From positions 138,475,621 to 138,539,620 of the forward strand of contig NC_135504.1 of assembly GCF_052857255.1 (NCBI RefSeq): DNA of 64,000 nucleotides, given 5' to 3'. The notes under the pieces are model-generated. The model searched no databases, was not told where the DNA came from, and worked only from the letters and a program-made list of their open reading frames with translations. The stretch comes from Amblyomma americanum (taxonomy: Eukaryota > Arthropoda > Arachnida > Ixodida > Ixodidae). Shown one piece after another: positions 52,931-63,479 of the stretch (position 1 is its first letter; every line of letters starts with the position of its first letter). A program made the translations under genes and the position numbers.

Positions 52931-55713
52931 TTGGAAAAAAGCTGTAGCAGTTGAACAAAGGTCAAACATTTGATGTGTTGATATTTGTTTAATATGGACG
53001 GAAGATTGTGACGTAAAGACTGGAGCTTGTAATCGGTGCGGAAAAAGGTTACGAGCCTTGTGTCTTTACTGCGTGTGTTTAGGATTTTAGTGTGATGCTG
53101 CAATGGACCAGAAATTGCTAAAAGTGATCGAAAGCCGACAGGTGAAAAGTAATGTTAGCGTAAGAGTCTGTATTCATACATGCAGTGTACATGAAGAATT
53201 TTGTACTGTTGCAAAAAATGTAGGGTGGAAGATAGATAATCTAGACAAAATATATGACGAATTGCCTTTTTTGTAGCTCGAGAATTTTGCTTAGGTTCTG
53301 TTTAGTTGTTGTTAGCCACACCAAGCTGCAGTAATTAATTTGTGAGGCATACAAAGCGTAATATATTTGAAGTTTTATTTTTACCGGAAGAATGGCGCGT
53401 GTACGCGATATTGCCCCAGTTGCAGAGGAAAGCTTCTTACATAATTTCTCCACGTGTAAATCCTATGTTAAATATGAGGAGAATGTAACGCCAAGAATCT
53501 TGTGCTCCTCAACCACGTCAATATCCTGTCCATCAAATTTAATTGGTTGATCTAAAACGAATACTTTATTACGAGCACGGAAAAGCATGACCTTGGTTTT
53601 TTTAGGATTGATTTTAAGCTGATTTGATTGTGACCAATGACCAATTTTTTCAAGCAAATTATTACATCTGATCACTAAATTATTTGCATCTGTACCTGAA
53701 AGGAGAATATTGCAATCATCAGCATATATAACGAAATTAACTGTCGTGTCGACACAAACTATGTCCTTAATGAATAGATTAAATAAAAGAGGACCTAACA
53801 CGCTCCCTTGCGGGACGCCATTTAATATCTGTGATGGGAATGACATTCGATTGTTAATACAAACGCATTGTGATCTGTTTTCCAAATATGACGAATAGCT
53901 GAAGAGGTTCACCACGAACGCCATTTATTAAGAGTTTTTCAGTTAAAATATCATGACGAAGAGAGTCAAAAGCCTTGCTAAAGTCTATAAACAACCCAAG
54001 GGTAATTTGTCGGTTTTCAACATTTTGGATAATGTGTTCTTTTAGCGCAAGGAGTGCTGACTCTGTTGACCTTCCCTTTCTGAAACCATACTGCGCATCC
54101 GAAATAACGCCTATTCTATTGAAAAAGTTATTTAATCTCGTGTATAAAATTTTCTCAAAGCCGTTCGAAAACACGGGCAGAACGGACATAGGTCGATAGT
54201 TTGTGGGTTTTTTCGTATCACCGCCTTTATACAACTCCGACACTCTAGCTCGTTTCATGGCACTGGGAAATTCGCCAACGTGAATGGCAAGGTTAAAGAT
54301 ATAACTAAGTACTGGAGCAATGATATGAATGACTTCTTTTATTGGCTTGATTTGTAAATTGTCTGTGTCCAATGATCTACTGTTTTTTAGTGACATGAAT
54401 GTTTTATATACTTCTATCTCATCTGTGGGAATAATAAATAGGCTATCAATAGAATTCGAAGCCGATGTATTATGCCGTGAAAGCGAGGGATTGTTTGGCT
54501 TAGCTCTATTAATGTTTGTTTAAAAAATCCGCCAGCTCTACACCGGAAAGTACTCGTTCATTATGTTTAGTGCACTTAGGTAAAGCGTGTTTCCTTTTAT
54601 CCCGGCCTAGTAGATTATTTACCACTTTCCAGGCAGCTTCAGGGTGTTTTTCAGTCACATTGGAAAATAATTTCTCCAGATAATTTTTCTTAGAGCTCCG
54701 TAGTTCGGAATTTAGCTTATTTCGTAAAGCCTTAAATTCCTTTAATGCTGTTTTTCGTTTTAATCACCTTAGCGTGAGCAAGGGTTAACCAGGGTTTCCG
54801 GACTTTTTTTGATGGTTTCATTGTTTTCATGGGAAAATGTTTTTTATAAAGTTGCAAAAATACTTGCATAAATTTCTGATATGCGTCATTAGCATTGCAT
54901 GCATCCTGAGCAAACGACCAGTCACATGCCTCGATGTCATGCCTGAAGGCAGATATTGCCACATCTGATATACACTGCACTGTAACAATTTTATCTGCAC
55001 AAGTATTAGCCCGGTCAAGAGGATAATAAAACATGAATACAGGGCAGTGGTCACTGATATCACATGCGATTGAACCGGCATCAGAGATTACAGTTTCAGC
55101 GTTAGTTATCAGGAGATCTAAAGCAGATGATGTTGACAGTGTGACACGAGTGGGTGTTGTGGTTATATTAATGAAACCTGATGAAGACAGCCTTGAGGTG
55201 TAGTCGCGTGTGATCGATGTATCTTGTAGAACGTTAATGTTGAAATCGCCTCTGCATAATAAACGAAAGTTATTTGTGCGTACATAATCTAAAAACATTT
55301 CAAGAAAGTCAAGGAAAGACTTCAAGTTTCCACTTGGAGATCGGTATACAACCAAAGCTATTTTTTTTCCTATATTTCAGTGTCAAAATTTCACAATCGT
55401 CACTTGATATAGAAAAATAGTAAAGTAACTCGCAATCATGACCAGTTTCGACATACAGAGCGACGCCACCTCGGAGGCCCGCACGATTTACAAAAAATTT
55501 CCTATATCCTTGTGGGCTAAAAACATCGGGGTTATCACAATACCAAGTCTCGGTTAGCATTATTATGCCTGGTTTAAAAGAAAGTTGGCCAAAAAAACAC
55601 TCCAGATCATCTGTTTTGCCTACCGCAGAACGAACATTAAGATGCAAAACAGAATGCGCTGCGGGTGACGGAAGGAAAATATTCTGGGCTACAACGAAGT
55701 TATGATAGTTCAT
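52931..55713 (-). pseudogene. CR1/L2-like LINE ORF2, frameshifted
   Basis: It starts MNYHNFVVAQNI at 55713, 37 bases after the ORF1 stop. The endonuclease has LNVRSAVGKTDDLE, TETWYCDN, RGGVALYVE, CRGDFNINVL and DISDHCPVFM. The RT has NYRPMSVLPVFS, FIDFSKAFDSLRH, PQGSVLGPLLF and YADD at 53715-53726, then the C-terminal RTDYKLQSLRHNLPSILNKY. Breaks occur near 55345, 54500-54740, 53890 and 53460. Compared with the LINE at 25772 the endonuclease GDFN is intact. Confidence 0.85.
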
Positions 55714-55751
55714 GACTATTCACGTAAAACAAGTATGGATAACAGAACCGT

Positions 55752-56514
55752 TTATTGTATTTTCTGAAGGTCTTGCTCACGAGTTATCTCTACCGAGCAT
55801 GAATCGTCACTTTCCTTAGCGAAGACTCTGCCGTTGTAGACCCAGACCGACTTCCATTTATACAGGTATTTTCGTTTTACAACCGTGCCGAGCAATTTCT
55901 TCAAAGCAGGGCAGATGTGCTCGTTTACGTAGAATGGTACTGAGCTGTCAATTCCGATGTCTTGGTTTGTGAGTCACAACTTTTTTGCCTTTCTCAGCAC
56001 TGTGTCACGCTTTGCTCTGGACCAGAACCGAACAATAATGTTAAATTTCTCAGAGTCCCGAGTGGGACACGATGATAAGACTCGATCTCGCCTTCGGAAA
56101 TTGGCTCATGTGGGCTTTCCCGATTTCTGACACAATTTTCCCAACATCTTCACCTTCTTCCTTAACAACGCCCTGTATCTCGATGTTTGTATTCCTTGAG
56201 TATAGCTCCAGTTGGAATACTTGCTTTTCAAGCTCTGCATTTTCAGCAGCCAAGGCCACAGATTTAGCCTCCATCGTTGCCTTTTCATCTGTTAATTGTG
56301 CACGTTTTGCAATCTCTGCATTCAGCTTTTTTTTGCAGTTCTTCAAGGCTCTTAGTGAGTTCGATTTGTTCGCCTTTAAGGTCTCGGACATCGTTTCGCA
56401 GTTCTCTTTCAAGGGATTCACGCGTAACCTTGATTCCTTGCCTAAGTTCCTATTTAAGTTTCGATAAATCATTTCTAATCTCTTCTCTAATCTTGGCCAC
56501 ATCTTTAGCCATAA
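55752..56514 (-). pseudogene. LINE ORF1 with coiled coil and FP-like C-terminus, frameshifted
   Basis: It starts MAKDVAKIREEIRNDL at 56514. A frame change near 56460 leads to a long coiled coil (AENAELEKQVFQLELYSRN), then NIEIQGVV, the RRM-like start. After more breaks near 56050 and 55975 comes IDSSVPFYVNEHICPALKKL and KWKSVWVYNGRVFAK, which resembles the Baculo_FP-type C-terminal domain seen in other LINE ORF1 proteins. The stop is at 55752-55754. It lies directly upstream of ORF2. The 5' UTR holds AACAATTGGCA repeats at 56618-56655. Confidence 0.78.
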
Positions 56515-56684
56515 AGAACAAAAAAAAAATCACTAGGCTGTTTTATCAAAAATGCAAACCAGTGCACAGAAACAAGAACAGCTCAGCAGAAAGAAAAATC
56601 GTCAGATCAATTTGCAGAACAATTGGCAGCGAACAATTGGCAAACAATTGGCAGTGGCGACGACCAAAAGTGATCAAGATGTAG

Positions 56685-56830
56685 ATCACCTGACCTTCTG
56701 CCGTCCACTTTTATACTTCCCTGCTGTTGGAACACAATCTCTTACCATTAACGACCTTCACTTAGGTTGTCTCATTACATTCCCTACGCACGCAAATTGC
56801 AATCTTGATTTCGGCTATGATGACGACTTG
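56685..56830 (-). pseudogene. RTE LINE fragment (region before the C-terminus)
   Basis: The minus strand aligns by eye with 1410-1530 of the first RTE element: GGGAATGTAATGAGACAACC against GGGCATGTAATGCGTAGGCA, and GGACGGCAGAAGGTCAGGTG against GGGCGGCAGAAGGTTAGGTG. Many changes. It lies head to head with the plus-strand fragment that follows. Confidence 0.5.
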
Positions 56831-56839
56831 TTTTCGGGG

Positions 56840-57183
56840 ATAGGGTGGTCGCAGCTGGCACAGGCAGGGTTAATTGTAGTGATATGTATGAGCCTTTTTC
56901 ATGCAGTGGGAGCCGCCGCGGTGGCTGAGTTGTTATGGCGCTCGGCTGCCGGCCCGAAAGACGCGGGTTTGATCCCGGCCGCGGCGGTAGAATTTCGATG
57001 GAGGCGAAATTCTAGAGGCCCGTGTGCTGTGCGATGTCAGTGCACGTAAAAGAACCTCAGGTGGTCGAAATTTCCGGAGCCCTTCACTACGGCGTCCCTC
57101 ACAGCCTGAGTCGCTTTGGGACGTTAAATCACCTATAAACCATAAAACCATGCAGTGGGCGTAGTCAGACTGATGATGATGAC
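56840..57183 (+). pseudogene. RTE LINE 3' end, split by a SINE
   Basis: QLAQAGLIVV and the CAGTGGGCGTAGTCAGACTG end with TGATGATGATGA match the C-terminus and tail of the element at 1-1665. A SINE interrupts it at 56911-57148. Confidence 0.62.
56911..57148 (+). repeat. Ruka-like SINE, short-tail type, with TSD, inside RTE
   Basis: A box TGGCTGAGTTGTTATGG, B box GGTTTGATCCC, shared core, and the CCTGAGTCGCTTTGGGACG tail. The perfect TSD catgcagtggg (56900-56910 and 57149-57159) is part of the RTE C-terminus. Confidence 0.93.
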
Positions 57184-57404
57184 ATCGACTCACGTTTATT
57201 CCCGACTCTGCTCTTGCACCTATCAATTTCTATTCTATTGCTCGCTGCGCAGCTGTCAATTTGAGTTCAACTCTTCCCTGTTCCGGTACGATACATCTGC
57301 TATAAGCTTTCCCCTTAAGGGATACTCGTAAACTGCTGTTCATCACCTCATAGCGCCTGCAAATTGCACTCCACTTCATTCATATTCTAGTTATTTTACT
57401 GCCG

Positions 57405-60209
57405 TGGTTCCGATAGGCAGTCACTGCAGAAAGGTCGTGGTGTTATGTTACTGGTCAAAAACACTTTTGACTGCGATGTACTTACTGACTGGTCGAAGCT
57501 AACAACCGATTACGAGATTTTGTCGATGAAAAGTTAATTTGGTATTCTCTCGACCATTTATAGGCCGCCTGAAGGGGACGTATAGTTTTTTTTCCTTCCT
57601 TGACTCATATTTGGGTTGGATTAATGACAATAACTACGATTTTATTCTCGGCGGCGATATAAACATAAATCTCATGATCCCGTCAAGCAATCGGGATGAC
57701 CTTTCTAACTTACTAACAGCTCACGCATGCACAAATGTTATAACGACTCCAACCCGCACTCAGCTGAACACGTCGACGTTGATTGACGTTTTTATCACAC
57801 ACTCTAAACACACACCGCTTTGTTCCGGTATTTTAGCTGTACACGTGAGTGACCACTTGCAATTTGTTGGGTTCTCAGATGCGTTTCGCTCCCGTCAAGA
57901 AACTCTGATACCTGTGTAACCATATTTAGAGATATAAATAATAGAACGATTGAACTAATTTGTAACTGCCTGTCTAAAATTTATTGGCATGAGGTCATTC
58001 GTTCTAAATATGCTGAAAACGCATACGAACTGTGCATAGAAAAACTTAAAGCGTGCTACAACAGTTGCTTCCTATATGTGACGAAAACGCGGCCGCGATT
58101 AGCACGCAAGAGTTGGGTTACGCTCGAATGCCTCAGAGCTATTCGTGAAAAAAACGCTCTCTTTGAGCGCTTCCTTAAGACAAGAAATTCTCAAGACCTT
58201 AAATCGTTTAAGAAACAACGAAATAAAACAAACAAGCTTTAGCGTAGAAATAAAAACCATTACTTAGAAAACCTGTTCAACAATGATATAACCAAGCGAT
58301 CTGACCTCATGCGGAAGCGTTTGAACTCTGTTTTAAATCTCCATCCTGACCAAAGTGGTTGTCCAACTCATTTCACTGTCAATGGCAAAACCCTTATCAG
58401 CCACGAGCTTGGAGAAGCATTTAATGATTTTTTTTGTGTCTGTGGCTCGCAGTAAGCATGATCCCAATTGCATGAGTTATCTGAAGAACAGAAAACCCCA
58501 AAAGTGCATTTTTGTTAACGGTCCCTGTGCCTGAAATCAAAGAAGTGTTCTTGTGAGCACAGACCTTTGGGCGAGTTAGTGCATTGCAATCATGTACAAG
58601 CGCAAAAAACAGGGACAAAGAAGGACTGGACAACACGAACGCTTTGTTGTCTCGTGTTGTCCAGTCCTTCTTTGTCCCTGTTTTTTGCGCTTGTACATGA
58701 TTGAAGTGTTCTTGTCCCTGAAAACAAGTAGGTGTTTCGATGTGGATGACTTGCAGACTCAACCGATTAAGCATGCCCTCGATATGTTAGCGTCCCTGTT
58801 GGAACTTGTTATGTGCGTTTCCTTTTCGACAGGACATTTTCCATGTTGCTTACAAATGGCAAAAGGTCTGTCATTTTTAAAGGAGGAGACAAAAAACATG
58901 TCCAATTAAAGACCGATATCAATCGTACCAGTCTTCTCAAAGGGCACTGAAAAATTGATGCACAAAAGAATAAAGAGTTTTCTCGCTAAGCACAACATAT
59001 TAAGGCTCAGCAATTTGGGTTTAAAAAGCAACGTTCAACTTAGACCGCGTTACTAACGCAAAAAGAAATCATTTTAGACTCACTTGAGCGCGAACACTAT
59101 GTGCTGGGTATTTCCGTTGACTTCTCGAAGGCCTTCGATCGAAATAACCATACCACTCTTTTAGCTAAACTATAGAACACTACGGTTTTCGAGGCATATT
59201 TGATTCTTTTGCAAAGTTACTTAAGAAATCGACTGCAGCAAGTACAGGTGAATAGTCACACTTCATATTTTACACGTCTGCGGAGTGGTGTTCCTCAAGG
59301 CAGCATTCTCGGCACTATATTAATTAATATTTACGTAAATTACCGAGTAAACATTAGTGATCATGCTAGATTTATCGTATATGCCGATGACGCGAGTCTT
59401 TTCTTTCCTGGACCCAGCTGAAATATAAAGCAAACAATGTACTTGCGCTTTTAACAAACTGGAGCGTGGCAAACTCTCTACTTATAAATGTTTCAAAAAC
59501 GAAAGCAGTTTTATTCCGCCCGAAAACCAAACCGGCGAAGCCTTGCTGGATCCAACGTTGAAATGATGTCTGTTGTCAAAAGTCTCGGAGTTCTTTTCCA
59601 AGACAACATGTCGTGAGGCGCTCACGTTCAATTAGCCTGCTCCAAAATATCTCGTAGCGCCGGGATAATATCACCCTTGCGTTGTCTTTTGCCGCAAAAC
59701 TTAAAATTATTGCTTTATCACTGCCTGCTTTTCTCCACACTAAGATATTTCTACTTAGTGTGGGGTACTACCACTGCTACAACCATCACCAAAATACATA
59801 AGTTGCAAAAGAGAGTTGTGCGTATCATTTCTAATGCTGCCTACGACGCACACACTGGGCAATTTTTTGAGAAACTCGGTCTAGTCCGACTTCCTAATCT
59901 TTGCAATTCATTCATGCCTCATGCTATCAAACCTCGATGAAGAAAAATGACCCTTATCTCAAGGAAATTGCGGCTCTGAAATTTCGTCACACTGTCTGAG
60001 ACACAAGGAACTCGCAACAGTGACAGCTACCGTACACGCGAAGAAATTACGGTCGACATATGCTACGGTACACCATGCCGACTCTGTTAAATTCTGATGT
60101 CCTTGCATATTCCATACGTGCCTTGTGCAATGTTCTGTCTTTTTCATGTATAATATTTTTTTCTCGAGCCTATAGCCTCCTAGTTTGCATAAGTAAACTT
60201 ACTTGTTAG
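57405..60209 (+). pseudogene. CR1/L2-like LINE ORF2, strongly decayed
   Basis: The endonuclease remnant has GRGVMLLVKN, ILSTIYRPPEGD and YDFILGGDININL, then ITTPTRTQLNTSTLIDVFIT and HVSDHLQFV (57539-57919). The RT has RPISIVPVFSKGTEK near 58915, FSKAFDR near 59125, RLRSGVPQGSILGTILINIY near 59280 and YADD at 59380-59391. The C-terminus has RRNYGRHMLRYTMPTLLN near 60040-60100. Stops and shifts are found throughout, and a palindromic element is inserted at 58555. ORF1 is not visible. Confidence 0.8.
58555..58702. mobile_element. Short palindromic PLE-type insertion, perfect 52-bp arms
   Basis: The TSD gaagtgttcttgt lies at 58542-58554 and 58703-58715. The leader holds GGGCGAGTTAGTGCATTGC. The arms (58587-58638 and 58652-58703) are perfect reverse complements over 52 bases, with a 13-base loop. 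The arms contain AACAGGGACAAAGAAGGAC, a PLE 3' terminal-type block. Confidence 0.9.
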
Positions 60210-60590
60210 CTACATTTTTCCGCACCTCTTGTTTTTTGCTTTTTTTTTGCTCCTTGCACTGTTAATTCCTTGACATTTTTCTTTTTTTATTACAATGTGC
60301 CAAAAACGAGCACAAATTTGTCGTAAAGTTTTGTACTGTAAATCCTTGACTCTATATATCGTTTCTTTTTCGTACATGAAGTGAAAATACGCTCGCCTTG
60401 AGTTTAATTTTTGCTGACATGTGTATTTTTTTCACTTTTAATTTGCATACACCTTTTTTATATAAGCATTGAGTCGCTGTCATCTGCACGGGGTGCAGCC
60501 CCCCCCCCCCCCCCCCCCCCCCTCATCATCACTCCTGTCCAGTGGAAGTTGGATGCTGCAAAATAAAGTTGACTTTGACTTTGCCTGTCC
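60210..60590 (+). repeat. LINE 3' UTR with 24-base C run and TTGACT tail
   Basis: A T-rich UTR, a C tract at 60499-60522, then AAATAAAGTTGACTTTGACT at about 60560-60580, which looks like the LINE tail. Confidence 0.6.
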
Positions 60591-60675
60591 TAAGAACAGA
60601 GAGGCCCTTCCCTCTTATAACCCTTCGCTGCTTATCGTACGTTGCTGTTCCGTCCGGAGACGTTTTCTTCGCTTT

Positions 60676-60832
60676 GGTTTATGGGGTTTAACTACCCAAA
60701 GAGACTGAGGCTATGGCGAACGCTGTAGTGAAGAGCACCGGAAATTTCTACCACCTGGGGTTCTTTAACGTGCACTGACATCGAGCAGCACACAGGCCTC
60801 TACAATTTTGCCTCCATCGAAATTCGAACTAG
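60676..60832 (-). repeat. Truncated Ruka-like SINE, short-tail type
   Basis: Core CGTGCACTGACATCGAGCAG and the tail (AAGAGACTGAGGCTATGG) on the minus strand. The head is absent after CATCGAAATTCGAAC. No TSD found. Confidence 0.75.
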
Positions 60833-60859
60833 TGCGAACTGACCCCCCACCCTGTCTGT

Positions 60860-61085
60860 TCTGAGACGGTTGATCATTAATTTCCTGCAAATAATTTGTA
60901 GACCAACACTTCTGCTTAACTTGTCAAGGTAATCAATCATGCTTATTATTGGTCCACTGAGTAATTCAGCAACAATGTCGTCAGCGAATTGCAGATTACG
61001 AGGCTATTTACCAACAACTTTATTCACCAGGTCTCTGAATGCGATCTGTAAACACGCTGTGAATAATAGCAGGAGTGCTTACAAG
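60860..61085 (-). pseudogene. RTE LINE RT fragment
   Basis: On the minus strand the sequence reads LFTACLQIAF and, after a stop, NLQFADDIVAEL and YLDKLSRSVGLQI. It is clearly the counterpart of 785-985 in the first RTE element, around the FADD box. Confidence 0.75.
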
Positions 61086-61109
61086 AGGGTGTGTTGCTGG
61101 GCGAGTTGG

Positions 61110-61550
61110 TTTGACAGATTACAGTACAGAATAACAACATAACTATAGAAATATTCAAAATAGTTCAGCAGGTAATATTGTTAGCCAACTCCACCACAAA
61201 CTCTTAATGCGGCAATGACCAATGTTAACATATTAAATTATTTAAAATTTCAACTCTTCTTGGAAAAACAATCTCTTCCAGCACTGCCTCCGTGTGAGGC
61301 CGGCTGTGAGCTAGATACCGTGATCTCCCAACCTTCTATGTCTGTGAGGTTCCAGCGAGATGGTGGCTGAGTTCTCGGCATATTAATAGTCGCAAGAAGT
61401 CGTGCATTCACACGATGGAGCTAGCTTTCATCGAGTGACTAAACGCCTTATGAAAGCTGGGTATCCCTCGCACCTACTTGTTACCGTCGCGGAACGCTAA
61501 TGCAAGAAACTTAAACTGCGCGACAGCAGGAGGAAGCCGAATGATGAAAG
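61110..61550. other. No gene seen
   Basis: A leader-like GGGCGAGTTGGT lies just before at 61099-61110, but no matching inverted arm was found. Confidence 0.3.
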
Positions 61551-61554
61551 GAGG

Positions 61555-62126
61555 ATTGTGGCCCTTCCTTGTGTCCGTAACACCTCGCACTGTCTGATAA
61601 AGATTGGCCGAAAAGATGGAGTTTATGTTGTGCGCACAGCCCAGGAAAAACTAAAAAGTCTGCCGGTGCGTCAACGCCGAGGAGGCAGGAAAACTCCGTG
61701 GGTGCGCAACAAACCACCAAACTCGCTCTGTGGAATTCGCGGAATGCGCTGTTTTTTTCCTGCCATTGAAATATGGAAAAGAGTATGCAGGACAGACCGG
61801 CAGACGCCATAACAAAAGACTGAAAGAACATAAATTAACGTCGCTCAAGCACGCAGGTATATGGGAATACATGTGAGATATTGCCCATAGAAAACTTGCA
61901 TGAGTATACACAATGTGAAGTGATCAATAAACACGCTGAGCAGCTGGTTCACGAGATAATTGAAGCAGCTGAGATCGCAAAGCTTGGAGATTATTGTATC
62001 AGAACCATCTGTACTTTTGACAAAAAAAACTGGAGATGTTGGATGTATGATGATGCTTGTGAAAGTGATGATACGTGTGGCAGAAGTCACGTGTCTGTGT
62101 CTCCTGTGATTCGCAACAGTGTATAA
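61555..62126 (+). pseudogene. PLE GIY-YIG endonuclease, frameshifted
   Basis: A PLE-type linker (PCVRNTSHCLIKIGRKDGVY, then AQEKLKSLPV) is followed in another frame by AVFFLPLKYGKEYAGQTGRR and HNKRLKEHK, the GIY-YIG core with Ala for Ile/Val. A stop occurs near 61874. The last part (61881-62126) has LVHEIIEAAEIAKLGDYCIR and ends in an extended tail. The RT is missing. Confidence 0.75.
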
Positions 62127-62230
62127 AGCAATCCATGCCTCGAAATAAAATTGTTGAAAGTCAGCGTTCGTTGTGTGTTCTCGCTCTGTGTCCCGCCTGT
62201 GATTTTTTGCGCTGTGACTTGAAGAAGGAT
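62127..62230 (+). repeat. PLE 3' end
   Basis: AAATAAAATTGTTGAAAGTC, a terminal block near TGTGTCCCGCC and TTTTTTGCGCTGTGAC follow the GIY-YIG frame, in the same order as at 23590-23670. Confidence 0.6.
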
Positions 62231-62333
62231 ATGAATAATATGTGTTCGAAGTTTTACTCTCGGAGCCCCACAAAGAGGGAATTCGGGTTTGTATTGACCC
62301 GGATGTATTAGTGCAGATAAATTTGTAATTGAA

Positions 62334-62526
62334 AATTGGTTTTACGGCACAGGAAATGGCGCATTATCTGTCTCACATATCGGCGGACAACTGAACCGCG
62401 CCGTAACTGAAGGAATAAAGGAGGGAGTGAAAGAAGAAAGGAAGAAAGATGTGCCGAGTGGAGGGCTCCGGAATACTTTAAACCGCCTGGGAATCCTTAA
62501 CGTGCACTGACATCGCACAGCACATG
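62334..62526 (-). repeat. Truncated Ruka-like SINE, long-tail type
   Basis: The long-type tail and core on the minus strand stop at GCACAGCACATGG, before the B box, so the head is missing. No TSD found. Confidence 0.82.
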
Positions 62527-62860
62527 GTGATGGAAACATTCTGGACTGAAGTTCCCTCCATATTGTCGTTTGTTCCTTCGTGAGGGTGCGGTGTGGTGGC
62601 GGATATGTGAGCAATTGCTCTCTGTAGTGTAGCGTCACTTCATTTTAGAAAATTGTGATTAGTCTGTCCCTCGCGCAATCCTTCTAGACTGTTTGGCTTA
62701 CTCGGTTGACGTACAGTCGCGAGTAAAAAATATTAGCACAAATGACTGGCGACCGGAGCTGTGATATCTCACCACGCAGCGCTGCGGTTCACAGATCTGC
62801 AGTGACCCGAGGATTGAGGAATGAGGGTTGAGGAGGAGGAGGAGGAGGGAGGGTTGAGGA
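62527..62860. other. No certain gene
   Basis: A GAGGAG run occurs at about 62828-62850. It could be the upstream part of the LINE ORF1 that follows, but no motif is readable. Confidence 0.3.
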
Positions 62861-62869
62861 ATGCGTTTT

Positions 62870-63350
62870 GACGGCAGTGAAGGCGAACAGGCGGGTGCAG
62901 GTGGAGGCCCAGTGAGGGAAGTGCATGGTAGATGCAATGGCCGAAGCCCAGGAGGGGGTAGGGAAAAACATGGATAACGAACACCTTGTCGTTACCCATG
63001 CTGGTCTCAAAGATGTGCTGAAGGGGAGGAGCCAGAACCTCGAAAAAAAGAAGTGGGGATGCGTAGGCTTAGAGAGGCCTCTGAGAGTGTGCATGCGACC
63101 ATATGCACCATCCCAGAGGTCCAGAGGCAGTCTAGCGGAACGGAACGGAGAGTCATTGAGGCTAACCATGCAATTAGGTTAAGGAGTCGACGACTATGAT
63201 ACGGGGTAATAGAAGTTAACAGGGACATGTACGAGGTCAGCTCCCACCTTTTTCCACAGGATGGCATTCACTTCGGTGGTGCCACTGGCAAGAGAGTGGG
63301 TAGTAGGATAGGTCGCCAGGCAACAGCTTCTTGGGAGGACCCAGAGCTCT
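62870..63350 (+). pseudogene. LINE ORF1 remnant with esterase-like (SGNH) pattern
   Basis: Pieces in changing frames read TAVKANRRVQVEA, a stop, GKCMVDAMAEAQE, then NEHLVVTHAGLKDVLKGRS. After a shift near 63045 come EASESVHATICTIPEV and, further on, FPQDGIHFGGATGKRVGSRI. The last block fits the D-x-x-H signature at the end of SGNH/GDSL hydrolases, and VVTHAGLKDVL fits the block with G-x-N-D. Esterase-type ORF1 proteins are known in the CR1/L2 groups. It lies just upstream of an endonuclease on the same strand. Confidence 0.55.
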
Positions 63351-63479
63351 GAGGAAACCAGTGTATACACGGAAGAACCGAGGTCAAAGAAACGAAGGAA
63401 CCATAGAACAAATAGACACTAGCGCCAGTGTCAAGTTAATTCAGATATCGGTGACATTAACATGCAACGTTGCAGCGAT

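Noticed and set aside
61099..61110. A further palindromic element starting at GGGCGAGTTGGT
   Set aside because: The leader motif is present, but no inverted arm follows and no TSD was found with the PLE end at 62230.
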